Source of the DNA: Neptunitalea lumnitzerae
Lineage (GTDB): Bacteria > Bacteroidota > Bacteroidia > Flavobacteriales > Flavobacteriaceae
Length of the DNA stretch: 64,000 nt
Assembly (NCBI RefSeq): GCF_027924185.1
Contig: NZ_BRVO01000003.1
Location: 62,001 to 126,000, forward strand
Direction: 5' to 3'
In this document: piece by piece, positions 35,287 through 45,089 of the stretch
How the letters are laid out: each line of letters begins with the position of its first letter
How positions within the stretch are numbered: the stretch's first letter is position 1
Translations under genes and position numbers: made by a program
Notes under the pieces: model-generated
The model's input: the letters and a program-made list of their open reading frames with translations, nothing else
What the model was told of the DNA's origin: nothing
Databases searched by the model: none

Positions 35287-37842
35287 ATGGATGACAATTT
35301 TTCACCTAGAGTTAAAGATGTAATAGCGTACAGTAAAGAAGAGGCCTTACGTTTAGGGCACGACTTTATAGGCACCGAGCATCTTATGCTAGGGTTGTTG
35401 AGAGATGGCAATGGAAAAGCGATAAGTATATTACATGCTTTAGATATAGATTTAGAATTGTTGAGACGAAAGGTTGAAATATTGAGTCCGGCTAATCCTA
35501 GTTATGCACAATCGCAAAATAAGCAGAATTTGCATTTAACCAGACAAGCTGAACGCGCCTTGAAAACCACATTTTTAGAAGCTAAACTTTTTCAGAGTTC
35601 TTCTATTAACACGGCACATTTATTATTGTGCATTTTAAGAAACGAAAACGATCCTACGACAAAATTGCTTAATAAGCTCCGTGTGGATTACGATAATGTT
35701 AAAGAACAATTTAAACTTATGATTACTAGCGACGACGATTATATAGACTCTCCATCAGCTGAATCATTTTCAGATGATACGGGAAGCTCAGATGACCTAT
35801 CTAAAGATGGGCCATTTGGAGGAGGTTCTGCAGGTAGTGGTGCTTCTAAAACCAATAAAAAATCGAAAACTCCGGTTCTAGATAATTTTGGTAGAGACCT
35901 TACGCAATTGGCAGAAGAAGGTAAACTTGACCCGGTAGTAGGTAGAGAAAAAGAAATTGAGCGTGTGTCTCAAATTCTTAGTAGAAGAAAGAAAAACAAC
36001 CCACTTCTTATTGGTGAACCTGGAGTTGGTAAAAGTGCTATTGCCGAAGGTTTGGCATTGCGTATTATTAAGAAAAAAGTATCTAGAATATTATACAACA
36101 AACGTGTAGTTACACTTGACCTAGCCTCTTTGGTTGCGGGTACAAAATACCGTGGGCAATTTGAAGAACGTATGAAAGCTGTGATGAACGAATTAGAGAA
36201 AAATGATGATCTAATTCTATTCATTGATGAAATTCATACCATTGTAGGTGCAGGTGGTGCTACTGGTAGCTTAGATGCTTCTAACATGTTTAAACCTGCT
36301 TTAGCAAGAGGTGAAATTCAATGTATTGGTGCTACTACACTGGATGAGTACAGACAATATATTGAAAAAGATGGTGCTTTAGAAAGACGTTTCCAAAAGG
36401 TTATTGTTGAGCCTACTACAGTTGACGAAACTGTACAGATTTTACATAACATTAAAGAAAAATATGAAGAACACCATAATGTAAAGTATACTGACGAAGC
36501 TATTGAAGCTTGTGTAAAATTAACAAACAGATACTTAACCGATAGATTTTTACCAGACAAAGCTATTGATGCCTTAGACGAAGCTGGTTCTAGAGTTCAC
36601 ATTACTAACATGGATGTGCCTAAACAGATTATAGATCTTGAAAAGCAACTTGAAGATGTTAGAGAACTTAAAAACTCTGTTGTTAAAAAGCAAAAATACG
36701 AAGAAGCGGCTAAGTTAAGAGACGACGAAAAACGTATTGAAAAAGAACTTTTAATTGCTCAAGAGAAATGGGAAGAAGAGTCTAAACTTCACAAAGAAAC
36801 CGTGAACGAAGACAATGTGGCAGATGTAGTTTCTATGATGAGTGGAATTCCTGTAAACAGAATTGCTCAGAAAGAAATTAACAAACTAGCCAAGCTTCCT
36901 GAATTAATTAAAGGAAAAGTTATTGGCCAAGATGAGGCTGTACATAAAGTAGCAAAAGCTATTCAACGTAACAGAGCTGGGTTAAAAGACCCTAACAAAC
37001 CTATTGGTTCTTTCATATTCTTAGGTCAAACTGGGGTTGGTAAAACGCAATTAGCAAAAGTATTGGCAAAAGAGTTATTTGACTCTGAAGATGCTTTGGT
37101 TAGAATTGACATGAGTGAATACATGGAGAAATTTGCCATCTCTAGATTGGTAGGTGCACCTCCGGGATACGTAGGATATGAAGAAGGTGGACAACTTACC
37201 GAAAAAGTAAGAAGAAAACCATATTCTGTTGTACTTTTAGACGAGGTTGAAAAAGCGCACCCTGATATTTTTAATACCCTATTACAAGTATTAGACGATG
37301 GATTTTTAACGGATAGTTTAGGTAGAAAAATTGACTTTAGAAACACCATTATCATCATGACCTCTAACATTGGGGCAAGACAATTAAAGGATTTTGGTCA
37401 GGGAGTTGGTTTTGGTACAACAGCAAAATTATCACAAGCAGATTCTCATCAGAAAAGCGTTATTGAAAATGCGCTTAAGAAAGCATTTGCACCAGAATTC
37501 TTAAACAGAATAGATGATGTGATTGTATTTAATGCACTTGAAAAAGAAGATATCTTTAAAATTATTGATATTGAATTAGACAAGTTGTTATTAAGAATCA
37601 AAGATCTTGGTTATGAGCTTACACTAACCGAGCCTGCAAAAAATTACATTGCAGAAAAAGGTTTTGATAAGCAATATGGCGCGCGTCCGCTAAAAAGAGC
37701 TATTCAGAAATATGTAGAAGATGCACTTGCAGAAGAAATAGTTTCTGCAAAATTAGATGAAGGAGATAAAATTTTGATGGATCTTGTAGAAGGCGAAGAC
37801 GAGCTAACGATTACCATTACAAAAGCAGAAAAATCTTCCTAA
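35287..37842 (+). CDS. clpC: ATP-dependent Clp protease ATP-binding subunit ClpC
   Basis: Protein of 851 aa, HSP100 unfoldase. Order: Clp_N double repeat (residues 1-140), acidic/Gly linker, AAA-1 with GEPGVGKS (Walker A) and LFIDEIHT, a UVR motif with KYEEAAKLRDDEKR (about residue 475), AAA-2 with GQTGVGKTQLAKVLA and the arginine-finger SRLVGAPPGYVGYEEGGQL region, and the C-terminal sensor domain. It feeds proteins to ClpP, which is not in this window. It has a strong SD site and ends at a bidirectional terminator. Confidence 0.95.
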   Translation: MDDNFSPRVKDVIAYSKEEALRLGHDFIGTEHLMLGLLRDGNGKAISILHALDIDLELLRRKVEILSPANPSYAQSQNKQNLHLTRQAERALKTTFLEAKLFQSSSINTAHLLLCILRNENDPTTKLLNKLRVDYDNVKEQFKLMITSDDDYIDSPSAESFSDDTGSSDDLSKDGPFGGGSAGSGASKTNKKSKTPVLDNFGRDLTQLAEEGKLDPVVGREKEIERVSQILSRRKKNNPLLIGEPGVGKSAIAEGLALRIIKKKVSRILYNKRVVTLDLASLVAGTKYRGQFEERMKAVMNELEKNDDLILFIDEIHTIVGAGGATGSLDASNMFKPALARGEIQCIGATTLDEYRQYIEKDGALERRFQKVIVEPTTVDETVQILHNIKEKYEEHHNVKYTDEAIEACVKLTNRYLTDRFLPDKAIDALDEAGSRVHITNMDVPKQIIDLEKQLEDVRELKNSVVKKQKYEEAAKLRDDEKRIEKELLIAQEKWEEESKLHKETVNEDNVADVVSMMSGIPVNRIAQKEINKLAKLPELIKGKVIGQDEAVHKVAKAIQRNRAGLKDPNKPIGSFIFLGQTGVGKTQLAKVLAKELFDSEDALVRIDMSEYMEKFAISRLVGAPPGYVGYEEGGQLTEKVRRKPYSVVLLDEVEKAHPDIFNTLLQVLDDGFLTDSLGRKIDFRNTIIIMTSNIGARQLKDFGQGVGFGTTAKLSQADSHQKSVIENALKKAFAPEFLNRIDDVIVFNALEKEDIFKIIDIELDKLLLRIKDLGYELTLTEPAKNYIAEKGFDKQYGARPLKRAIQKYVEDALAEEIVSAKLDEGDKILMDLVEGEDELTITITKAEKSS

Positions 37843-37864
37843 GATTTTTAAACTGACATAATTG

Positions 37865-37901
37865 AAAAAAGACCGGAGTATTAGATTACTTCGGTCTTTT
37901 T
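37865..37901. terminator. Bidirectional terminator between clpC and the lipoprotein gene
   Basis: AAAAAAGACCGGAGTA and TACTTCGGTCTTTTT form a hairpin with a six-base loop and T/A runs on both sides. Confidence 0.85.
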
Positions 37902-37924
37902 GATTTATGGCATTAAAACAATAA

Positions 37925-38374
37925 TTAATAACTATACACCAAATCGGCATTCCATCCATCAATAGAAATCATCACACTATTCTCTCCTGAAACCTGTAAG
38001 CTTGATACATCAAAAACCATCTCAGTACTAGGCACAGCGGTACAAGCCTCTATGTTAACCACATCTAAACGTGCATCAAAAACTACCTCGGCATTTACTA
38101 TTTCATAATCAGCAGCATAAATAGTACCCTGCCAAGTATTACCAGAACACCCTGATGCAGAAACCGTAAGCGTTAAGCAATCTTCTACAAGCTCAGCCTC
38201 AAGAATAGAAAAAGATGAAGAAGGTGTACCATTATACCCTGAAGTACTAAGAACTACAAATTCACCACATTGAGCAGATCTGACAACTGAGGGTTCATCT
38301 TCTGAACAAGAAATAGCAGTAATCAGCACTGCTAAGACACTAATAAGTTTAAAAGTTTTAATTAATTTCATCAT
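37925..38374 (-). CDS. Lipoprotein of unknown function
   Basis: Protein of 149 aa with a lipobox AISC (Cys at residue 23). The mature domain is Ser/Thr/Val-rich, beta-type and holds four further cysteines (QCGEF, EDCLTL, SGCSGN, EACTAV), again suitable for two disulfides. It stands alone on the minus strand, with the ECF-like site C about 35 bases upstream. A bidirectional terminator follows it. Confidence 0.75.
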   Translation of the reverse strand: MMKLIKTFKLISVLAVLITAISCSEDEPSVVRSAQCGEFVVLSTSGYNGTPSSSFSILEAELVEDCLTLTVSASGCSGNTWQGTIYAADYEIVNAEVVFDARLDVVNIEACTAVPSTEMVFDVSSLQVSGENSVMISIDGWNADLVYSY

Positions 38375-38409
38375 TGCTTTTTTTGGTTTTATAAAACATT
38401 CATTTTTAA

Positions 38410-38438
38410 ATAGATGTAATTTTTTTTAAAACAGTTGC
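38410..38438 (-). promoter_or_regulatory. ECF-sigma-like promoter motif, GCAACT-N16-CATCTAT (site C)
   Basis: On the minus strand GCAACT (complement of 38433-38438), 16 bases, CATCTAT (complement of 38410-38416). The lipoprotein start is about 35 bases downstream of the -10 box. One base longer than sites A, B and D. Confidence 0.4.
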
Positions 38439-38508
38439 GTCTAAAATAGATATTTCATAAAAATGAATAAAAAAAAACCATTACTCTATTATTTCCTATA
38501 TAAGATAG

Positions 38509-38516
38509 TATTTTTG
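38509..38516 (+). promoter_or_regulatory. TAnnTTTG-type -7 element for the SulP gene
   Basis: TATTTTTG, 37 bases before the ATG at 38553. Confidence 0.45.
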
Positions 38517-38552
38517 CCACCTTTATAGCAAAACCCCATTTTTCATACAGTT

Positions 38553-40082
38553 ATGAAACAACTATTAAATTTATTCGACCTTAAACAAAAAGTAGACTAT
38601 AAATCAGAAATTCTGGCCGGACTTACAGTAGCTATGACCATGATTCCTGAATCATTGTCTTTTGCCCTACTTGCAGGCTTTGAACCTTTAACTGGGTTAT
38701 ACGCTGCTTTTATTATGGGATTCATCACTTCTATTTTAGGAGGTAGACCTGCGCTTATTTCAGGTGGTGCTGGTGCAACCGTTGTCGTTTTAATAGCGCT
38801 AATGCAATCTCACGGTATTGAATATGTGTTTGGTGCTGTTGCCATGGCAGGTGTTATTCAAATTCTGGTAGGGGTATTTAAATTAGGTAAATTTATTAGG
38901 TTGGTACCACAATCGGTAATGTTTGGTTTTGTAAACGGCTTAGCTGTTATTATTTTCATGTCGCAACTAGAAGCTTTTAAAACGGTTGTCAATGGCCAAA
39001 CTGTTTGGTTAAGTGGTACTCCATTGTATACTATGCTAGGCCTAGTTACCTTAACAATAGGTATTATTTTAATATTCCCTAAAATAACCAAAGCCATACC
39101 TGCATCGTTAGTAGGTATTATTGTAATTTTTGCAATTGTATATTTTACTGGTATAGATACAAAACAAGTAAAAGATATTGCAGGAATTAGTGGAGACCTT
39201 CCTCCTTTTCATGTACCTAACATTCCTTTTACTTTTGAAACACTTAAAATTATATTACCATACGGATTAATAATGGCATCGGTTGGTTTAACTGAAGGCT
39301 TACTTACCTTAAATTTAGTGGATGAAATTACAGGTACGCGTGGGCGCAGTAATAAGGAATGCGTAGCCCAAGGAATAGCTAATATGGCTAATGGTTTTTT
39401 CACAGGTATGGGTGGTTGCCCAATGATTGCTCAAACCCTAGTAAACTTATCAGCTGGTTCTAGAGCAAGACTTTCTGGTATTATTGCATCGCTTACTATT
39501 TTAGCTATCATTTTAGTAGGGGCACCAATAATTGAATTAGTACCTATAGCAGCCCTAACCGGGGTAATGGTTATGGTAGCCTTTGGTACTTTTGAGTGGA
39601 CTAGTTTAAAAATATTTGGAAAAATGCCACTTACCGATGTTATTGTAATGCTAATAGTAACAGGTATTACCATATTTATGCACAACTTAGCATTAGCGGT
39701 TTTAATAGGCATTATTATCTCGGCCCTAGCCTTTGCTTGGGAAAATGCTAAAAGAATACGTGCAAGAAAATTTGTTGATGACAATGGTGTAAAGCATTAT
39801 GAAATCTATGGTCCTCTTTTCTTTGGTTCTATTTCTGCTTTCAACTCTAAATTTGATATCCAGAACGATCCTGCTGAAGTAATTATTGATTTTACAGATA
39901 GTAGAGTCACCGATATGTCGGCAATTGAAGCCTTAAATTCACTTACCGAAAAATACCAAAAGGCTGGCAAAACAATACATTTAAAGCATTTAAGTCCAGA
40001 TTGTATTCAGTTGCTTAAAAATGCTGATAAAATTGTTGATGTAAACATTTTAGAAGATCCTAATTACAAAGTAATGTCATAA
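38553..40082 (+). CDS. SulP family inorganic anion transporter with C-terminal STAS domain
   Basis: Protein of 509 aa with about 12-14 transmembrane segments and a C-terminal STAS domain (about residues 420-505, DFTDSRVTDMSAIEAL). The N-terminal AGLTVAMTMIPESLSFALLAG is the SulP signature. Such proteins carry sulfate, bicarbonate or similar anions across the inner membrane; the substrate is not determined. A convergent terminator separates it from the next gene. Confidence 0.92.
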   Translation: MKQLLNLFDLKQKVDYKSEILAGLTVAMTMIPESLSFALLAGFEPLTGLYAAFIMGFITSILGGRPALISGGAGATVVVLIALMQSHGIEYVFGAVAMAGVIQILVGVFKLGKFIRLVPQSVMFGFVNGLAVIIFMSQLEAFKTVVNGQTVWLSGTPLYTMLGLVTLTIGIILIFPKITKAIPASLVGIIVIFAIVYFTGIDTKQVKDIAGISGDLPPFHVPNIPFTFETLKIILPYGLIMASVGLTEGLLTLNLVDEITGTRGRSNKECVAQGIANMANGFFTGMGGCPMIAQTLVNLSAGSRARLSGIIASLTILAIILVGAPIIELVPIAALTGVMVMVAFGTFEWTSLKIFGKMPLTDVIVMLIVTGITIFMHNLALAVLIGIIISALAFAWENAKRIRARKFVDDNGVKHYEIYGPLFFGSISAFNSKFDIQNDPAEVIIDFTDSRVTDMSAIEALNSLTEKYQKAGKTIHLKHLSPDCIQLLKNADKIVDVNILEDPNYKVMS

Positions 40083-40115
40083 ACAATATTACTTGTTAGT
40101 TAAATTATAGAAAGA

Positions 40116-40142
40116 GCATCCTTTATTAGGATGCTTTTTTAT
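40116..40142. terminator. Bidirectional terminator between SulP and SBF-like genes
   Basis: AGCATCCT, loop TTATT, AGGATGCT, then T6. It reaches the stop codon of the SBF-like gene. Confidence 0.8.
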
Positions 40143-41104
40143 TGAACCTCTTTAGCTTTTCGTTCTGCCATAACGGCTATAATAAGTATTTGCGAAATAT
40201 GATAAAGCATAACAGGTATAATAAACAAACTTCCCTGCGGAGTAGCACCAAACATCACATTTACCATTACAGACCCGTGTACCAAAGATTTTTTAGAACC
40301 ACAAAATAGCGCCGTAATATTGTCTTCTCGGTTAAACTTTAGCAACTTCTTACTAACCACATTTACGATAAACATCACCAAGAAAAATAGCACTAGTACG
40401 GCTATATACAACCATACAAAATGAGACCATTTCATTTCCTCAAAAAGGTTTATCAAAAAGGAATGACTAAAACTACTGTATACTATTAATACGATAATAG
40501 TTTTATCAAAATTGCTAATCCAACCTTTTCTTCTTTCCGCTATATGTCCGTATTTTTTGTTTAATAAAAGTCCTAAAGTAATAGGAATAATTATTTGAAT
40601 AAGTAATTTCACAAAAACATCTATAAACGATACATTACCTACTTCTTGCACTACCAGCCCAAGCCATAAAGGCGTTACCACCACCCCGATTAACCCAGAT
40701 ATAGTAGCGTTAAAAATAGCCCCAGGAACATTTCCTTTTGCCAAAGAAACCATTACCACCGAAGACGATACAGAAGAAGGTAAAACAGCTAAAAAAAAGA
40801 GACCCACCCAAAGCATACTTCCTACCCCTTCTACCAAAAAAGGCTTTGCTAAAAGCACAAGAAAAGGAAACAACAAAAAGGTACTACATTGTACCAAAAT
40901 ATGTAGTTTATAATTAGACAACCCCTGCTTAACCTCTTTAAAAGAAAGCTTTAATCCATAAAAAAAGAAGATTAACCCAATACCTATATTGGTAATATCA
41001 TGAACATGAAGTAATTCTGAACCTTCTGGAACAATATAGGCTATTATAATAGCACATAACAGGGATACTATAAACCCATTAAATTTTATATTTCTAATTT
41101 TCAT
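40139..41104 (-). CDS. Bile acid:sodium symporter-like transporter (SBF-like, YfeH type)
   Basis: Protein of 321 aa with about nine to ten transmembrane segments. IGIGLIFFFYGLKLSF near residue 40 and the LPSSVSSSVVMVSLAKGN segment are typical of the SBF-like family (PF13593). Substrate is unknown. It is a single gene on the minus strand, convergent with SulP and divergent from deoC. Confidence 0.85.
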   Translation of the reverse strand: MKIRNIKFNGFIVSLLCAIIIAYIVPEGSELLHVHDITNIGIGLIFFFYGLKLSFKEVKQGLSNYKLHILVQCSTFLLFPFLVLLAKPFLVEGVGSMLWVGLFFLAVLPSSVSSSVVMVSLAKGNVPGAIFNATISGLIGVVVTPLWLGLVVQEVGNVSFIDVFVKLLIQIIIPITLGLLLNKKYGHIAERRKGWISNFDKTIIVLIVYSSFSHSFLINLFEEMKWSHFVWLYIAVLVLFFLVMFIVNVVSKKLLKFNREDNITALFCGSKKSLVHGSVMVNVMFGATPQGSLFIIPVMLYHISQILIIAVMAERKAKEVQ

Positions 41105-41182
41105 ATGGCAATTTATATTGTAAAAATAGGTTAAATATTAGAACCTAAATAATAGAATTGACCATATACTATTTGAATGAAG

Positions 41183-41190
41183 TATATTTG
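41183..41190 (+). promoter_or_regulatory. deoC: Promoter (-33/-7) for deoC
   Basis: TATATTTG with a TTG at 41158-41160, 22 bases upstream of the -7 element, matching the TTG-N17-23-TAnnTTTG pattern. The ATG lies 30 bases downstream. Confidence 0.6.
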
Positions 41191-41219
41191 TAATACAATT
41201 AATTAAAAGAAACAATTTT

Positions 41220-41882
41220 ATGGATATTGCTAAATATATAGATCATACACTTTTAAAAGCTGTAGCTACTCCTGCCGATATAGAAAAACTTTGCAACGAA
41301 GCACTTAAATACAAATTCTTTTCTGTTTGCGTAAACAGCTGCTACGTAACAGAAGCTTACAACTATGTAAAAGATAGCAGTACCAAAGTATGTAGTGTAA
41401 TTGGTTTCCCTTTAGGAGCTATGAGTACGCAAGCAAAGGCTTTTGAAGCAAAACAAGCTATTTTAGACGGTGCTGCCGAAATTGATATGGTTATTAATGT
41501 TGGCCAGCTAAAAGCTGGAAACACTAACTTTGTAATGGAAGACATAAAAGCTGTGAAAGATGCTATTGGGGACCATGTTTTAAAGGTAATTATTGAAACC
41601 TGCTACCTAACTAACGAAGAAAAGAAAACTGCTTCTGAATTAGCTGTCAAGGCAAACGCTGATTTTGTGAAGACTTCTACAGGTTTTGGTACTGGCGGAG
41701 CAACGCCAGAAGACATTCAAATAATGAAAGATAGCGTTGATGGACAAGCTAAATTAAAAGCTAGTGGTGGTGTAAGAGATTTTGAAACCGCTAAAATGTA
41801 TATTGAAAAAGGTGTAGACCGTTTAGGTACTTCAAACGGTATAGCCATTATCGAAGGCTTTACTGCTTCAGAAGGATATTAA
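41220..41882 (+). CDS. deoC: Deoxyribose-phosphate aldolase
   Basis: Protein of 220 aa, typical DeoC. It interconverts deoxyribose 5-phosphate with acetaldehyde and glyceraldehyde 3-phosphate. The start MDIAKYIDHTLLKAVAT, the VCVNSCYV segment, DMVINVG, and the Schiff-base lysine K151 in DFVKTSTGFGTGGAT are all present, and SGGVRDF follows. Single gene with its own promoter and terminator. Confidence 0.96.
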   Translation: MDIAKYIDHTLLKAVATPADIEKLCNEALKYKFFSVCVNSCYVTEAYNYVKDSSTKVCSVIGFPLGAMSTQAKAFEAKQAILDGAAEIDMVINVGQLKAGNTNFVMEDIKAVKDAIGDHVLKVIIETCYLTNEEKKTASELAVKANADFVKTSTGFGTGGATPEDIQIMKDSVDGQAKLKASGGVRDFETAKMYIEKGVDRLGTSNGIAIIEGFTASEGY

Positions 41883-41900
41883 TTTATAATAGCAAACAAC

Positions 41901-41942
41901 AAAACAAAAGCGCTATTGAAAATTCAACAGCGCTTTTGTTTT
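41901..41942. terminator. Bidirectional terminator between deoC and the VOC gene
   Basis: AAAACAAAAGCGCTATTGAA and TTCAACAGCGCTTTTGTTTT form a long stem with one mismatch. Confidence 0.85.
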
Positions 41943-41949
41943 ATCAAAA

Positions 41950-42384
41950 TCATACTCCTTCTTCCTCGTCAAAATTTACCATCCAATTAATTCCAAACTT
42001 GTCGGTAAACATACCAAAGTAGGCGCCCCAAAATGTATGCTGCATAGGCATTTGAATAGTACCATTTTTAGATAGCTTTAAAAAATAAGTATCTGCATCT
42101 TCTTTAGATTCAGCATTAATAGAAATAGCAAAGTTGTTTCCAAAAACAACCTCACCAGATTGTTCTGTTGCATCACTTCCCATAAGCATTGTTTCTGTAC
42201 TTATAGGTAAACACACATGCATAATCTTTTCAGCAATTTCCGGATCTACTTCGCACTCATCATTTGCTGGCATATCTTTAAATTTACCTATATAGGTAAA
42301 CTCTCTTTCAAAAACCTCTTTGTAAAACAAAAAGGCTTCTTCACAATTACCATTAAAGGTTAAGTAAACATTAGTAGTAGCCAT
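41950..42384 (-). CDS. VOC family protein (PhnB-like)
   Basis: Protein of 144 aa of the vicinal oxygen chelate family, PhnB/3-demethylubiquinone methyltransferase-like subtype: VYLTFNGNCEEAFLFYKEVF, HVCLPISTETMLMGSD and the closing WGAYFGMFTDKFGINWMVN. Such small proteins are of uncertain function. Single gene. Confidence 0.85.
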   Translation of the reverse strand: MATTNVYLTFNGNCEEAFLFYKEVFEREFTYIGKFKDMPANDECEVDPEIAEKIMHVCLPISTETMLMGSDATEQSGEVVFGNNFAISINAESKEDADTYFLKLSKNGTIQMPMQHTFWGAYFGMFTDKFGINWMVNFDEEEGV

Positions 42385-42518
42385 ATTTCAAGTATTTAGT
42401 AAGTATATATTGCTTTAAATTTAATGAATTTATACTAACTTATTTACTAATTAACAGACTATTATAGGCGGCATTAAAAAACTACCAGGGTAATTTTAGA
42501 GGTATTCAGTAATTTAAG

Positions 42519-42526
42519 TACTTTTG
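42519..42526 (+). promoter_or_regulatory. TAnnTTTG-type -7 element for the PLP enzyme gene
   Basis: TACTTTTG, 17 bases before the ATG at 42543. Confidence 0.5.
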
Positions 42527-42542
42527 CAAAAACCAAGAGCTT

Positions 42543-44033
42543 ATGATAACGGCAACAGAACCAAGAACTACCTTAGAGAAATATTTTCAAAAATTTAGAC
42601 AAGAGATTATTGGTATTAATCAAACCTTTGAATCTCCTTACGGTAAACAGCATGTAGTTTATGCAGACTGGACCGCAAGTGGTAGACTCTATGCTCCTAT
42701 TGAAAAAAAGATGCAAGAGGTATTTGGTCCGTATGTTGCCAATACACATACCGAAACTACCTTTACCGGTACCGCTATGACGTTAGCCTATCATGAAGCT
42801 AAAAAAATCATAAAAAAGCACGTTAATAGTAATGAAAATGACATACTACTACTAGATGGTAATGGTATGACAGGAGTAGTAAATAAATTTCAACGTATTT
42901 TAGGAATTAAACTTCCTGAAAACTTAAGCAAGCATACTGTAGTACCAGAAGAAATGCGACCAGTAGTTTTTGTGAGCCACATGGAACATCACTCTAACCA
43001 AACCTCTTGGTTAGAAACTATTGCTAAAGTAGAAGTGGTACCACCAGGAACAGATGGTAGGTTTTGCTTAGAAAATTTAAAGCAACTTTTAGCAACTTAC
43101 GAACATAAAACTATTAAAATAGCTTCTATTACTGCATGTAGTAACGTTACAGGCTTAGACACTCCTTACCATGAAGTAGCCAAACTAATGCACCAACATG
43201 GTGGCGTGTGCTTTGTAGATTTTGCTTGCTCTGCTCCGTATGTAGCTATAGATATGCACCCTGAAGATGAAGAAGCATATTTAGATGCGGTTTTCTTTTC
43301 TCCTCATAAATTTTTAGGAGGCCCTGGAACTTCAGGCGTTTTAGTATTTAATAAAAAACTATATAAAAATATGATACCTGACTGCCCAGGTGGTGGTACC
43401 GTAAGCTGGACTAACCCATGGGGAGAACATAAGTACATTTCTAATATTGAAGATAGAGAAGACGGCGGAACCCCTGGTTTTCTACAAACCATAAGAACTG
43501 CTTTAGCTATACAGCTAAAAGAAGAAATGGGTATTGAAAACATTATTAAAAGAGAACATGAAATTTTAGAGCAAATGTTCTCTTTCTTAAACACCTTACC
43601 TAACGTTCATGTATTAGCACCTGAACATACCGACAGACTGGGGGTTATCTCATTCTATATAGATGACTTACATTACAATCTTGGTGTAAAGTTATTGAAC
43701 GACAAATTTGGTATTCAAACACGTGGAGGCTGTAGTTGTGCGGGTACCTATGGGCACTATTTATTGCATGTAGACAAAGAAACTTCTCATATGCTGGTTC
43801 AAGAAATTGCACTAGGTGATCTTATTAAAAAACCGGGATGGATTAGACTTTCTATTCACCCTACACTTTCATGCAATGAAATTAAATATATGTGCGATTG
43901 CATACAGCAACTAGCTATACACCATAAAGAATGGGCTACCGATTACGATTATGATAAATCTAAAAATGAATTTATTCATAAGGCTTTTCGTAATGATATA
44001 AAAGAAACTGTAGAAGATTGGTTTCGTTTTTAA
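42543..44033 (+). CDS. Class V aminotransferase-fold PLP enzyme (cysteine desulfurase-like)
   Basis: Protein of 496 aa with the fold-type I PLP enzyme layout: DWTASGRLYAP at the N-terminus, SHMEHHSNQTSW, FVDFACSAPYV, and the PLP lysine in FFSPHKFLGGPGTSG. A cysteine cluster TRGGCSCAGTYG near residue 398 stands where cysteine desulfurases carry their reactive cysteine, but it differs from the NifS and SufS motifs. About 90 residues longer than SufS. Function (desulfurase, selenocysteine lyase or other) is not proven. No iron-sulfur assembly genes are nearby. Confidence 0.8.
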   Translation: MITATEPRTTLEKYFQKFRQEIIGINQTFESPYGKQHVVYADWTASGRLYAPIEKKMQEVFGPYVANTHTETTFTGTAMTLAYHEAKKIIKKHVNSNENDILLLDGNGMTGVVNKFQRILGIKLPENLSKHTVVPEEMRPVVFVSHMEHHSNQTSWLETIAKVEVVPPGTDGRFCLENLKQLLATYEHKTIKIASITACSNVTGLDTPYHEVAKLMHQHGGVCFVDFACSAPYVAIDMHPEDEEAYLDAVFFSPHKFLGGPGTSGVLVFNKKLYKNMIPDCPGGGTVSWTNPWGEHKYISNIEDREDGGTPGFLQTIRTALAIQLKEEMGIENIIKREHEILEQMFSFLNTLPNVHVLAPEHTDRLGVISFYIDDLHYNLGVKLLNDKFGIQTRGGCSCAGTYGHYLLHVDKETSHMLVQEIALGDLIKKPGWIRLSIHPTLSCNEIKYMCDCIQQLAIHHKEWATDYDYDKSKNEFIHKAFRNDIKETVEDWFRF

Positions 44034-44102
44034 TAAACGAAACCACTTTTAACATTAAGTCAGTATTGAGAGAGTAAGCTCACAAAGCGCATTTTATCTC
44101 AA

Positions 44103-45029
44103 CTACTTAGTAACCTCTTTTGTATCTTCCGAATTTAAGTATTGATACTCAGCAGGCACTTTATCTTTGTGTTTAAAGCGGTTGTGTGTCCATAAATAAT
44201 ACTCAGGTTGCTTTCTTATTTCTGCTTCTAGCAACTGATTAAAAGTATCTGTTATTTGATAATTAGGCACCTCCTTAGGAACATCCGATATTACCTTAAA
44301 GGTTGCATTATAGTACCCTCTCTTTACTTTTTCAACTTCCATAAAAACAACCGCAGCATCAAACTTTTTAGCCATAATCTCAGCACCAGCATATACAGGA
44401 ACAGTAACTCCTAAGAATTTAGCCCAGTGATGTGCATGGCGCATTTGTGGTGATTGATCACTAATTAAACCATACAATGCTAACTTCTTTTCAGATCTAT
44501 GTTTTAACATTACTCTTACCGCATGATATCTTGATATCAGTTCTGCGTTATTACGCTTTCGTATTTTTCTTATTAACCCATCAATTTTTTTGTTAGCTAA
44601 CGGCGTATAAATACCAAAACCTTCATGCTTCACAAAATCTCCTAAGCACATTACCCATTCCCAATTAGCATAATGCCCTAAAACCAACATAATACTTTGA
44701 TTTTCATCCTCGTATTTTTTCAATACTTCTAAATTGGTAAACACATAACGTTTATGTATTTCTTCTTGAGAAATGGTCATAGATTTCATCATTTCCAATA
44801 AGGTATCAAAAAAGTGATGATAAAACTTTTTTTCTAATACTCGCAGTTCTTTCTCAGGTTTGTCCGGAAACGCTAATCTTAAATTTTTTCGCACCACCTT
44901 AACTCTATATCTACCAACAGTGTATAGAATAAAGCGAGAAAAATCAGAAAAAATATACAATACTCTAAATGGCAAAATTGAAATACACCATAATAAAGCA
45001 TAGAATAGTAAGTAAACTATTAGTTGCAT
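44103..45029 (-). CDS. Lipid A biosynthesis acyltransferase (LpxL/HtrB family)
   Basis: Protein of 308 aa with an N-terminal membrane helix and the LPLAT motif GHYANWEW (HxxxxE), followed by an ISDQSPQM segment and FMEVEKVKRGYY. It adds an acyl chain to lipid A at the inner membrane. The promoter CAAATATA (45049-45056, reading TATATTTG on the minus strand) lies 19 bases upstream. Confidence 0.87.
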   Translation of the reverse strand: MQLIVYLLFYALLWCISILPFRVLYIFSDFSRFILYTVGRYRVKVVRKNLRLAFPDKPEKELRVLEKKFYHHFFDTLLEMMKSMTISQEEIHKRYVFTNLEVLKKYEDENQSIMLVLGHYANWEWVMCLGDFVKHEGFGIYTPLANKKIDGLIRKIRKRNNAELISRYHAVRVMLKHRSEKKLALYGLISDQSPQMRHAHHWAKFLGVTVPVYAGAEIMAKKFDAAVVFMEVEKVKRGYYNATFKVISDVPKEVPNYQITDTFNQLLEAEIRKQPEYYLWTHNRFKHKDKVPAEYQYLNSEDTKEVTK

Positions 45030-45048
45030 TTGAAGGTTCTGTTTTGTG

Positions 45049-45056
45049 CAAATATA
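45049..45056 (-). promoter_or_regulatory. TAnnTTTG-type -7 element for the LpxL-type gene
   Basis: CAAATATA on the plus strand reads TATATTTG on the minus strand, 19 bases before the start at 45029. It lies within the longest rhomboid frame, which supports a rhomboid start at 45090. Confidence 0.5.
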
Positions 45057-45089
45057 GTTATATTTATTCTCTTAAAAATCATTATTTTT